From Siphonodentalium dalli (Eukaryota; Mollusca; Scaphopoda; Gadilida; Siphonodentaliidae): DNA of 64,000 nucleotides. The translations under genes were made by a program, and so were the position numbers. The notes below the pieces were generated by a model that had not been told where the DNA came from, did not search any database, and worked only from the letters and a program-made list of their open reading frames with translations. Numbering within the stretch: the first letter of the stretch is position 1; each line of letters opens with the position of its first letter. The DNA lies in assembly GCA_032622095.1 (NCBI GenBank), contig CP136066.1, positions 190,268,816-190,332,815 of the forward strand, read 5' to 3'. Of this stretch, positions 54,801 through 64,000 are shown piece after piece.

Positions 54801-56840
54801 GTGGTTAGACCAGCGTAGCATGAGGACTGAACGATGCATTTAAGTTTTATCCGACCAATGCGTGGCCGCTAATCATTGTCGTTATATTTAATTAATTAGC
54901 TGCCTACTGTCTACAGTCTAACGTTTATGTCCATGCATTGATTTATGCACTATTTATACGATAGAACAGCAAGCAATAACAACACATTCTTCAGTCAATC
55001 TTTGTTCGACATACGACGAACGAAATACCTTTATTCCATGTATGGAATTAAAATCGCCTTAATTAAATATTAATGTTGTGGTTCGACTGCACAATATTAA
55101 TTTACAGAAGCGTTTCCGGACAGGTGTCTTCGAATCATATTTATTCTATGTCATAGAAACGTATTTAGGAGGAGAGAATCCACCATAAAACTTAGATTAT
55201 CGTGGGACACGCACCGCATCGGTAGTTAGGTACAGGAACATATTCATCGGGTTTACACCAAACAGAAATGTCTGCGGCGTCAACATATACTAATGTCATA
55301 CAGTCCCTATCACAATATTGGTGGGACGCCGGGTGCAGCTGGCACAAGTACCATGAAGTACGCTTGAGGGTCGTAGACAAAGCTCCCCAGGGAACATGAA
55401 GAAGAAAAAATAGGTTCAATTTGGTGCACTTTGTGTGGTTTTTAGCAGTCACATTGGAGGCGGACTATAGGTAAACACTTTGGCAGTATATTATTAAACT
55501 TTTAGATACAACTATGAGGTACCCATAGTTGGTGAAAAAGTGTGGGGCACATGTCCTCTATGGTTTCACTGACTACGTTGCCTCTGACTAGATGTGTCAT
55601 GTTATTCTGGTAAGCACCACCAATTATTCGTGTTTTGTTCAACGCATTGTCCTTTAGATTAATACCAGTGGCTTGTTCCACATGTATCTACCTGTGGAAC
55701 AAGCATGAGCAATCAACAAACAATAGCTCTGACAGCTACCCCCGTAAGCCACAATTCACTAGAATGAATACCTTGGACAGACAAAGGAAGAGGTGGGATT
55801 ATTGTGTTTTTGAAATAAGTTCAGCATGAGTTTTATTTTCGGGTGAACAGGCTGGTTTTCTTTCGTCGTAATCTCACTGAGCAACATTCACAATGTACAT
55901 AAACCAGCGTTCGCAATGACAAAAAATAAATGACACTTGGCAAAAGTTTTGGCAATTCACATTTTAATTCCTCGAGAAAGTTGAAAAATATTGGTCAATC
56001 AATGCCATTGATTTAAGGAGACTCTTACAATATAAATGTATTATTGGTATTTTATAAGGTTTAGGAAAAGTTAAAACATGTTGGGATTGGCTACTTCGAG
56101 TAACAGGAACGGAACATGAACAGCTTCCGAGCAACATTGTGACTATTTCGAAAAACATCAACAGATATATATGTTCAATTTGCTCGCGTTTTACTCACTG
56201 AAACAATACAGAATTATACATTAGGGGATTTTTACCCCTCGCAGTGGGTCGGTAGGCCTATTCTACCCCGGGCCCACACGGGGAACTATATTTGCTGACA
56301 CACGGAACGTGTCGTTTTTCCGTGTTATGTGTCATGTGACACGTTTCTGTGCAAATATAACATTCGGAATCGGAATCGAAATGATAACTTTTCATATCAT
56401 GACATACGAACACATAAATGTCTTTGAATAGATTATTTATGGAATTTGGAACTATTCAAGCTGATGTGTAGCGCTGTTTCGCCTAGAAAATTGTTGACAC
56501 AATAAGTGAATCAGTTGACACGTTAAATGCAAGACATAACATTGTAGCTTGATGTTCAACCCCCCTCAAGTTCTTAACCATGCGTGTGGCTTACATGTGT
56601 TTATGCATAGTATATATTCCCATTCTTATTTTTTTCTTTTCTTTTTTAAATTGGAAACATGGAAATTGGAATTATCGAGGTGAACTCAACCAATAATTAC
56701 GTATATATATAAAGTATGAAGACTGCATATGTATTGTTTTATTTATATTAATATATAAAACACAATGTGGCAATATACATAACATAAAATGCAAGGTACA
56801 TTGTGCTGCACAACAATATATATGAGTATGCAATAACTTA
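51886..56840. other. Gene-free intronic stretch with two perfect hairpins
   Basis: Perfect 20-base arms TGTTCAGATAATAAGTTCAA at 52,356-52,375 and inverse at 52,386-52,405, and a shorter hairpin GCTTGTTCCACA / TGTGGAACAAGC at about 55,669-55,702. A relic of the palindromic family (GACAGGGTTAATTAA context) lies near 54,110-54,160. Open frames at 54,107-54,612 and 55,192-55,452 have no recognisable domain. Confidence 0.45.
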
Positions 56841-56845
56841 GTCGG

Positions 56846-57455
56846 TTACTTTTTGTATACTTCACACCGAAGTGCTCGGCTAAGCTGAACTGCATATTTC
56901 AGGTATCCGTCGTCATCAAGGTGGACTTTGTCGCTGTCATACGACCGCGATGAACTGCGCACATTCCTAAGTCCTTTGAGTGACCAAAAATGGATTTTCA
57001 GGTCTCTGCAAAATTCAGACCGCAGTCTTAAGTTCACTTCACATTGAATCGTATTGTAACTATTAGCTGTCATATTTCTGGGTCGGAAACGTCTGAACAA
57101 ACTACCAATTTTTACGTTGTTAACACTACAGGCGTGCAATGCATGCTATATTTTCTGCGACGTCTTTGGCAACTGAATTTTGTCTGATGTCAATCCCACC
57201 GATCTGCAAGAATATTTTGGTTGGCTGGCATTTCAAGCATTGGTTGTGGCATTATTGCGGATCACTTATTGTGTTGTAGCGCCACTCCATCCAAAGAATT
57301 TTATGTCCAACTCGGCCTGCAGCAAATTTGTTCCCCATGTAATGCCACGAACCGTATCAACAGTTCTGCCGCATTTGAGAATCTTCTCCAAGTTGGCCAC
57401 AAAACTATGCCCAAGAATTGCTACTGTCGCCCTTGCATTATTTTTGTCACTTAAT
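56846..57455 (-). pseudogene. SGNH/GDSL-hydrolase-like relic
   Basis: Read on the minus strand in three frames. Near 57,440-57,395 there is VAILGHSFVANLEK (block I with the nucleophile Ser). Further on is FFGWSGAT, then FLQIGGIDI (block III-like) near 57,205. At 56,846-57,139 an open frame ends with KVHLDDDGYLKYAVQL, the block V Asp-x-x-His region. The order is right for an SGNH hydrolase, but frame changes and stops break it. Such genes are often carried by repeats in invertebrates. It lies antisense inside the lectin-gene intron. Confidence 0.6.
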
Positions 57456-58940
57456 GTTTAAGGGGTATTCGACACAAATATATACAATAAAAATCGAGTG
57501 TTTAAGTTATAACTTGAGAGGTGCTCAGATACAATGAGATTCGTCGCCGTTTGCATATCGTCTTTCATGTGTGATTATTGGAACAAATGAATCTAGATAG
57601 ACACCTTTCATCAATTGCATGAAGATGCGTTGTGTAATTATTTATGAAAGACGGGAATACATTCGATATATAATTATTGCGGGCTCCGGCACAGGCCCTG
57701 GGAAAATTACTAAAATATCAATATAGACCAGTGACAAGGTTCAAATGATCGATTATGGCTAAAACCACATCAACTGTTAAAACCCTAATAAATTCTAGAA
57801 ATCGCAGCCAAAATATCCCCAGTTGTGTCTTACTGGCAATAAAATTCCACTTCATTTGACATATAACTCTGTGAAATGGAATGAAGGGAAGTCGAGATAT
57901 GCCAAAGAAATCGGGTCGTCAATCTCCATGTCCGCTTAGAGGCCTTTGACCTAGTTATAAAATCAATATTTTCGAGCAATAATTTGTCGCGAACGTGTAC
58001 TTAGACGCTATGGACCTACTTAGAACCTATTAATGCTCATATATGTTCCGCAAGTCATCCAGAAGCCGTCCAAACCTTTATTTCATCCCATGTGTTTGTG
58101 CCCAATTTTTCAACTTTATTCATCAAACGAATTCCAGAAACAAGACGTGTCTGCGACTGGTAGTAAATTGTGAAGGCTTGCTGATTGATTGACACTAATC
58201 GAGAGTAAAGTTCACAAATGATGGCTTGAAAAAATCAATATCCAATATGAAGAGACACTTGAATTATTAATTTTCTCTGTACAAAGAAGTTGAATTGATT
58301 TTAAAACAGAAGTGAACTTGAAAGTATCGTTAAATAATTGGAATTTGTTTTGATACAATTTTAATTCTGCGAAAATAGCGTGACCTTGACTCACCGCATT
58401 ATCCTTTTACTGTCGCTTTCAAAATTCCTTAATTTTTACCGCTATTGGAACCTCAGACCATATATAGACCCCCTACAATAAGTTAAATGTGTTGTAAATG
58501 ATATATTCAAGTAGATCTATATAAGGTTTATAGAGGACAAACATGAGTTTTGCATTAATCATTTTTTTCGGACCACGACACGCCGAAAAAAAGACCACTT
58601 GTGTCTCGAAAAAAGTCTGCTGACTCTACCTCCTGGAATTCAAAGCAAATTGCTAAGTGCGCAATGGCCTTTTGACCTGTATCTTCCTAGAAATTGATAA
58701 AAGTTTAATATTTATGTTATTCGAGTTAGGGAACAGAAGACCCATCGAACTGGATCACAAAACGAGGTGTGCAATTATTGTGTGATGATACCCCGCCTGT
58801 TTGGCCTCAAATCAGGAACGATAACTCTATCCGAAGTACACGACCTACATTCTCAGCAGTACTCCTGTTGGTGTTAGTCTAGACAGTTTGACCTATATTC
58901 TCCGCCCACGCGTCGGTTTATTTGTATACCGGTTGGGCAT
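57456..58940. other. Gene-free intronic stretch
   Basis: No supported exon or strong repeat recognised. Starts with an AAGGGGTATTCGACAC block like those at MITE ends. Confidence 0.4.
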
Positions 58941-58944
58941 GTCC

Positions 58945-59105
58945 AAAAAATTTCAAAAACTTCAAAAATTTCAAAAATTTCAAAAATTTCAAAAATTTCA
59001 AAAACTTCAAATATTTCAAAAATTTCAAAAATTTCAAAAATTTCAAACATTTCAAAAATTTCAAAAAATTTCAAAAATTTCACAAATTTAAAAAAACTTC
59101 AAAAA
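58945..59105. repeat. 10-bp microsatellite, TTTCAAAAAT
   Basis: About 15 units of TTTCAAAAA(A/T)(C/T). Open frames on both strands (KNFKNFKNF, EIFEIFEIF) are repeat reads. Confidence 0.95.
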
Positions 59106-59690
59106 TTAAACAAAATTAAGGATTTAGTCAAAAATATGGCTTGTTGTCATTCATCGGAAAGCTATGGGGGTACGGTGGTGAGCGCCACCGAAAAAAGCAA
59201 GTGAGCGAGGGAAAAAAGAGAAAAATAACATGACATGTGGTGCATACTACAATTTATTATATTAACATCTCCGCGGTGTCTGCATTGTGATCAAAGAATT
59301 ATTTGGTGTAGGAATCGCGGCGTACTTGGGAGTATTGAGACATATGAAATCGATATCTTTCCAATAGCGTTCGGGGAAGATCGTAATGAAATTAACGTCG
59401 GTAGTAAATTCCGCACACAACACGACATTGAATGCGCCAAATTGCAGAAGGGGACAAACGTCTCAGGCTTATTGGTTTTAAATTGCATGGAGCGATATTG
59501 ACGATTTAACCATCAAAATGATGGTAACTAAACGGTGATTATCAAACGCATAACGGCTTGACTATCTTTTATGGAACGGTAATATTATAGGACGATACGA
59601 AGTTACTGAAAATATAAATAATAGCGAAAGAAAACAGTCGTGCGATGCGATGTCTCATTGCAACATCGTACGTGTGAATGACAAGGATTA
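59106..59690. other. Gene-free intronic stretch
   Basis: An 88-codon plus frame at 59,235-59,501 has a few cysteines but no convincing domain or splice signals, so no exon is called. Confidence 0.35.
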
Positions 59691-59692
59691 TT

Positions 59693-60240
59693 ATGCCCCC
59701 GATCTCCGATGGAGATTTGGGGGGTATATAGTGGAGCCCTCCGTCCGTCCGGCCGTCCTTCCGTCCGTCCGTCCTTCCGTCCGTCCTTCCGTCCGTCCTT
59801 CCGTCCGTCCGTCCTTCCGCCGGGGGGGGGGGGGGGGGGGGGGGACAAGATTTCCCCATAACTGCGGTTTCGTCCGCCCATTTTTTCCAGAGTTACGCCC
59901 CTTTTTGGACTTAGAAAATTCAGTTTTCTGTGGCATACGAACGTTTCAACTCATAACTTTGGTTTCGCTAACTCAATTCAGTTGATCTTTGGTATGCTAA
60001 TAGACCAGCCGGGGGGACAAGATTTCATCATAGCCGTGGTTTCGTCCACCCATTTTTTCCAGAGTTACGCCCCTTTTTGGACTTAGAAAATTCAGGTTTT
60101 TTTGGTTTCCAGATGATAACTTGATTTTGGATTGTTTATTTGCAAAACCCGTTTTACAGGTCAACGTAAAATTTTGGTTTAATCGGATAATTTTTGTGAG
60201 AGTTATGACCCTTTTTCGACTTAAAAAATTCATTTTGTTT
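59693..60240. repeat. Interspersed repeat with CCGT microsatellite and poly-G
   Basis: ATGCCCCCGATCTCCGATGG / GAGATTTGGGGGGTATATAG, then a CCGTCCGTCCTT tract (59,740-59,820), a run of about 24 G (59,822-59,845), and a ~165-base unit (GGGGACAAGATTT, TCGTCCACCCATTTTTTCCA, TTACGCCCCTTTTTGGACTT) present twice, at 59,843 and 60,010. Arg/Pro/Ser frames here are repeat reads. Confidence 0.75.
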
Positions 60241-60845
60241 TTTAGAAAATTCAGTTTTCCTTCTATTTTTGTGGCACCAGACCAAATTTGAAGCTAATAT
60301 AGAACAACATGTGGCATTTTTATAGCGCTTATTCAGAAAGTTTCTATGATTGTACAGTCGGGGGCGTTACCTCCGCCCAGCGGTGCACTTGTTTCTTTAG
60401 TAATCGGAAAACAAAACAGTTGTTGCCCTTCTTCTCGGAAGACTTTGAGATTTGTCAACCGCTCGGAATGTCTCCTCGGGAGAGTTTGTGTTGACCAAAA
60501 CTATACCGGACGCGTTAAAGCTTGTTCACTATCTTAATATGGGTTTTTGTTTTGAAAATATTTGTATTGAATAACAACTGAATATACATACATAGCGAAT
60601 ATAAGTTACATCTAAAGAATGCATTAATAAGCAGACACACTCCTATCGCTCTGTTTTGCGCTCTCTACAGACATACCATTCCACACGTGACTGAGGCCAC
60701 GTTCACGAACCGGGCTACCCTGTCAGGGAAATACGCAGCATTTGACTGACATGTCAAAGATTTGCTAAATATGGGGTATATTATATTAATGTCTTGATAA
60801 CCTTTTCCGTTAGTTAAAGATGGTCCATCTCTTCGTAAACATTTG
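60241..60845. other. Gene-free intronic stretch
   Basis: No supported exon. Nothing recognised. Confidence 0.4.
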
Positions 60846-61245
60846 CTGTATGTGACCCGCCATATCAAATCCAGTCGTAAGTCGGGATTTTTTTTACCCT
60901 GTGCCAATGCATTCTCTTATATATGCGAGTCAACCATAGGTCGCCTCGCATATATAAGAGAATGCATTACAGAGCCCCAGACAAACATGAGTAGACGACA
61001 CTCTTCTAAATGCTTCTATATATGTGTGGGGCTCCCTGCAGGGTAATGGATGTTTTTTTATTTTATGTCCTAAAAATTGTAAGAAACATTTATTTAAAAA
61101 ACATGATAAAAAATTGTTAGGCCAATGCATTCTCTTATATATGCGAGGCGACCTATGGTCGATTCGCATATATAAGAGAATGCATTGGCACAGGGTAAAA
61201 AAAAATCCCGACTTACGACTGGATTTGATATGGCGGGTCACATAT
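60846..61245. mobile_element. Foldback element with palindromic-family arms
   Basis: Arms start TATGTGACCCGCCATATCAA and continue GTAAGTCGGGATTTTTTT, CCTGTGCCAATGCATTCTCT, TATATATGCGAG. The inverse closes at about 61,245. The loop includes GTGGGGCTCCCTGCAGGG. Outer arms differ from those at 35.6 and 51.5 kb, so the same palindrome sits in two different carriers. Confidence 0.7.
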
Positions 61246-61981
61246 AGTTACATAGGTATAACATTTTAGATATGAATCGAAGACTCCTGTCCGGAAATGC
61301 TTCTATTGTTTAATATTGATTATATTTCTAATATGTTCTGGTCTAAAAATGTGTGGTTGTTTAACTAACGAAAAATAGTGGTTACTGTTAACAGAGACCA
61401 GAAATTGTTTTGTGTAATTTTGTCACACAGAAACGTTAATTAGACTCATTTTCGCTTATAGCTATGTAATACAACAATACAAACAATTGATCTGGGATAT
61501 TTGACGTTCGGAACGTACCTATGGGAACAGCCTAATGATCTCTATCGCTATATGATATCGCCTGAATGGTCTGTTCTAAAAATAGAATAATGAAGTGTCC
61601 CATTTAATCGTCTCATTTCAATATAAAATATTCGGAGTAAAATAAATATTACGTGACAGAAGCGTTTCCAGACAGGGGACTTCAATTCATATTTATTATT
61701 TTACACCCACGCAACTATTTTAAATTACTTATTTAAAGAGATAATCAATCTTTAAATGGGCATTTATCCGTTTAACTTACTGTAACTTATATCTTTAAAT
61801 TTGATAGACTCGCCACTGTTAAAAAGATAATGATCTATTCGAGAGTATAGATATCGCATTGCAGCAAAGCAGGATCGTTTAAAGTTCGATACTCATGAAT
61901 GAGTATTGAGTAAATAACGGGTTAATGAAGATTATATATGCATTTGTCGGAGGCATAACATTATCTATCTCTTTAATATAG
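61246..61981. other. Gene-free intronic stretch before the linker exon
   Basis: AT-rich. Ends in the acceptor CTATCTCTTTAATATAG. No other exon recognised. Confidence 0.45.
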
Positions 61982-62000
61982 CCAGTGGTCGTCCAGTTCC

Positions 62001-62032
<32 letters not shown>

Positions 62033-62083
62033 CTACTACTACTACTACAACTACTACTACAACTACGACAACAACGACTGCAG
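61982..62083 (+). CDS. PAN/lectin gene, Thr-rich linker exon
   Basis: After the acceptor AG at 61,981 the phase-1 frame reads Ala (split codon), SGRPVP and about 26 threonines (CAA/ACT trinucleotide tracts) and ends Ala at the donor CTGCAG|GTAATA. Length 102, phase 1 on both sides, so it can be skipped or repeated without changing frame. It would be an O-glycosylated, mucin-like spacer between the PAN and lectin domains. Trinucleotide length variation would change the spacer length. Confidence 0.7.
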
Positions 62084-62089
62084 GTAATA

Positions 62090-62958
62090 ATTGTGTTTGG
62101 TCGCCACGGGGTATTGTGTTTGGTCGCCGCGGGGTATTGTGTTTGGTCGCCGCGGGGATATTGTTTTTCGTCGCGGGGTATTGTATTTGGTCGCAGTGTG
62201 GTATTGTGTTCGGTCGCCCCGGGGTATTTTGATCGCCGCGGGGTATTGTATTTGATCGCCACGGGGTATTGTGTTTGGTCGCCGCGGGGTATTGTGTTTG
62301 GTCGCCGCGTGGTATTTTGGTCGCCGCGGGGTATTGCATTTGATCGCCAAGGGGTATTGTGTTTGGTCGCCACGGGGTATTGTGTTTGGTCGCCGCGGGG
62401 TATTTTGATCGCCGCGGGATATTGTGTTTGGTCGCCGCGGGGTATTGTGTTCGGTCGCCGCGGGTTATTGTGTTTGGTCGCCGCGGGGTATTTTGATCGC
62501 CGGGGGGTATTGTGTTTGGTCGCCGCGGGGTATTATGTTCGGTCGCCGCAGGTTATTGTGTTTGATCGCCGCGGGGTATTTTGTTTGGTCGCCGCGGGGT
62601 ATTATGTTCGGTCGCCGCGGGTTATTGTGTTTGGTCGCCGCGTGGTATTTTGGCCGCCGCGTGGTATTTTGGTCGCCGCGGGGTATTGTATTTGATCGCC
62701 ACGGGGTAATGTGTTTGGTCGCCGCGGGGTATTATGTTCGGTTGCTGCGGGTTATTGTGTTGGGTAGCCGCGCAGTGTTGTTTTATCACAGCGGGGCATT
62801 GTGTTTGGTCGCCGTTGGGTATTGTGTTTGGTCGCCGCGCAATGTTGTTTGGTTGCTGCGGGGTATTGTGTTTTGTCGTCGTGGAGTATTGTGTTTTGTC
62901 GCCGCGGGATATTGTGTTTGGTCGCAGTGGGGTATTGTGTTTGGTCGCCGCGGAGTAG
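62090..62958. repeat. 23-bp GC-rich minisatellite, ~37 copies, in an intron
   Basis: Units like TTGTGTTTGGTCGCCGCGGG plus GTA, with common variants (TTTTGATCGCCGCGGGG; TTATGTTCGGTCGCC). The array starts 6-7 bases after the donor of the Thr-rich exon. Long frames on both strands (up to 236 codons) are repeat reads. Confidence 0.93.
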
Positions 62959-63278
62959 GACTATTTCCTAAGGGATAACTATTCATCAATAAGTATTAGT
63001 AAATAACGGGTTAATGAAGATGTTGTTACAAAGTCCGTTCATTCTATGCCCTGTGTCATCAGTACTACTGTGCATCTTTACAGCTCTACACACATGCAGC
63101 AGCATAATACTATGGCCATTCTCACTCTAGTCCATTGTGTATATAAAAAAGTGAGAACGTGGTTTATGTAGACACTGATATATGATATATGGTATACCCG
63201 TTAACACTGGTACGATACCAATATCGATTATCATTCGTTATTATTCACATATAGCGGTTTTTATTATACATTTCTCAG

Positions 63279-63464
63279 CACCATGCAGCCTCCCTGGATA
63301 CACACTGGAAGCCAGCCCTGTCGTCTGCTGGAAATACAACGCCACCGATGTACTGTGGGACGAGGCTGTTGCTTACTGTGAAGCCGATGGCGGACACTTG
63401 ATCACGATCCAGACAGGTGCAATGCAGACATTCTTCAAAAATAAACTGTCGTCAATGTCAACCG
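63279..63464 (+). CDS. PAN/lectin gene, C-type lectin domain exon (first half)
   Basis: Acceptor ACATTTCTCAG at 63,278. The phase-1 frame reads CSLPGYTLEASPVVCWKY, then WDEAVAYCEADGGHLITIQT, the WxxAxxYCxxxGGHL core of C-type lectin domains, and ends at the donor G|GTAAGT (63,465), phase 1. In the family this half forms the first disulphide and helices, and the calcium/sugar-binding WxxL..., WND part follows in the next exon, which is beyond or not recognised within the window. It joins in frame with 61,982-62,083. Confidence 0.8.
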
Positions 63465-64000
63465 GTAAGTATAATCGCTACCGTCTGGCCCTGGACTGTA
63501 TGTTATTCTTATATGAAAGTTCTCTAGACAAATGATGTCAACAAAACCAACATATTCTCCTGAAAATAGGTTCATATATGGAGATATTTGATTCTGAAAT
63601 AAGCCCATATAGAACCTATACCCGTTATTCTGAAGAATGGTGCGGGCCGCAGTGAACACACATTATAAAGGGCGTTCATCTGGTAAGTCCTGTCGATGAA
63701 AAAAGTATATTGAAAACATATTATGGAATTATTCGAGCGAGTTAATTTGATAAGTTAGTACTCAGGCGCTATGCCAACATGGGGAACATAGCATTCAACT
63801 AACATCGTCGACAATTTCAAAGAAATCTACCATATACCACTCCTTAGAAAACATCGTCTGAACTACGCTCAATTGTAAAAATTTACATCTCGATTCGGGA
63901 CGGAAATATCAGCTATAAAGTTACACAAATGATTTCGCCACCGAGAGTCATTGTATTTAATTAATTATATAATTATGTTATTCACAATTCCTTGTCTAGA
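63465..64000. other. Intron after the lectin exon, to the window edge
   Basis: AT-rich. No second lectin exon recognised, so the gene continues past the window. Confidence 0.5.

Noticed and set aside
57180-57461. 93-codon plus-strand frame with hydrophobic stretches
   Set aside because: It is the shadow of the SGNH-like relic on the minus strand.
58874-59119. Phe/Lys/Asn-rich frames near 59 kb
   Set aside because: Reads of a 10-bp microsatellite in several frames.
59569-59985. Arg/Pro/Ser-rich frames near 59.8 kb
   Set aside because: Reads of the CCGT microsatellite and a poly-G run.
61879-62989. Long open frames on both strands (up to 236 codons) in the 62-kb region
   Set aside because: They are translations of the 23-bp minisatellite and of the ACA/ACT tract. 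Only the short Thr-rich exon has splice signals and phase agreement.

Overview
The window is animal nuclear DNA. It is AT-rich, packed with satellites and MITE-like palindromes, and its host genes have introns with GT-AG signals. A SINE-like tail (46,475-46,722), microsatellite-rich gene deserts and a secreted PAN/C-type-lectin gene suggest a marine invertebrate. A mollusc fits best, but an amphioxus or another lophotrochozoan cannot be excluded from sequence alone.

The centre of the window is one complete, 16,944-bp Polinton/Maverick element (16,596-33,539). It is bounded by a perfect 6-bp target-site duplication, GACGTA (16,590-16,595 and 33,540-33,545), and by 0.54-0.58-kb terminal inverted repeats that begin AGTAGTATT. 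A minus-strand block holds the core genes: protein-primed DNA polymerase B, two small unknown genes, packaging ATPase, several small Polinton-specific genes, retroviral-type integrase with a chromodomain, a small membrane protein, penton-like minor capsid protein, a basic protein, double-jelly-roll major capsid protein, an unknown gene and an adenain-type protease. Most of these carry frameshifts, stops or deletions. The integrase has lost the catalytic Glu region and the polymerase has lost motif C, so this copy looks dead unless many of the indels are assembly errors.

The most unusual feature is a set of four outer genes (A 17,280-17,692; B 30,443-30,796; C 31,538-31,966; D 32,276-32,725). 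Each has the same upstream module of about 90 bp (GAAACACA box, GACGTTCGG box, CRE-like GACGTC boxes, TATA-like box). Each is also followed, 13-19 bases after its stop, by a 16-base stem-loop that closely resembles the 3'-end signal of replication-dependent histone mRNAs, with a conserved GATA(C/T)GCTC-type element beyond it. The gene transcribed divergently from the polymerase (zinc-knuckle protein, 29,751-30,305) instead has an ordinary AATAAA. It shares with the polymerase a perfect 49-bp-arm palindrome carrying back-to-back TATA boxes. This points to two classes of mRNA 3' end in one virus-like element. Gene B also has two YPDL motifs of the ALIX-binding late-domain type, and gene A has a membrane segment.

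Host flanks. 0-12.7 kb: degenerate minisatellites, satellites of about 160 bp and a large inverted repeat. 12.7-15.66 kb: about 44 copies of a 68-bp minisatellite. 33.5-47.9 kb: mostly non-coding, with palindromic MITEs, foldback elements and a small RING-finger gene (36,269-36,469). 47.97-63.46 kb: a plus-strand gene with a signal peptide plus PAN/apple exon, a Thr-rich linker exon and a C-type lectin exon, all joined by phase-1 introns and running off the right edge. Its large introns carry MITEs, a dead SGNH-hydrolase copy on the other strand, microsatellites and a 23-bp GC-rich minisatellite.
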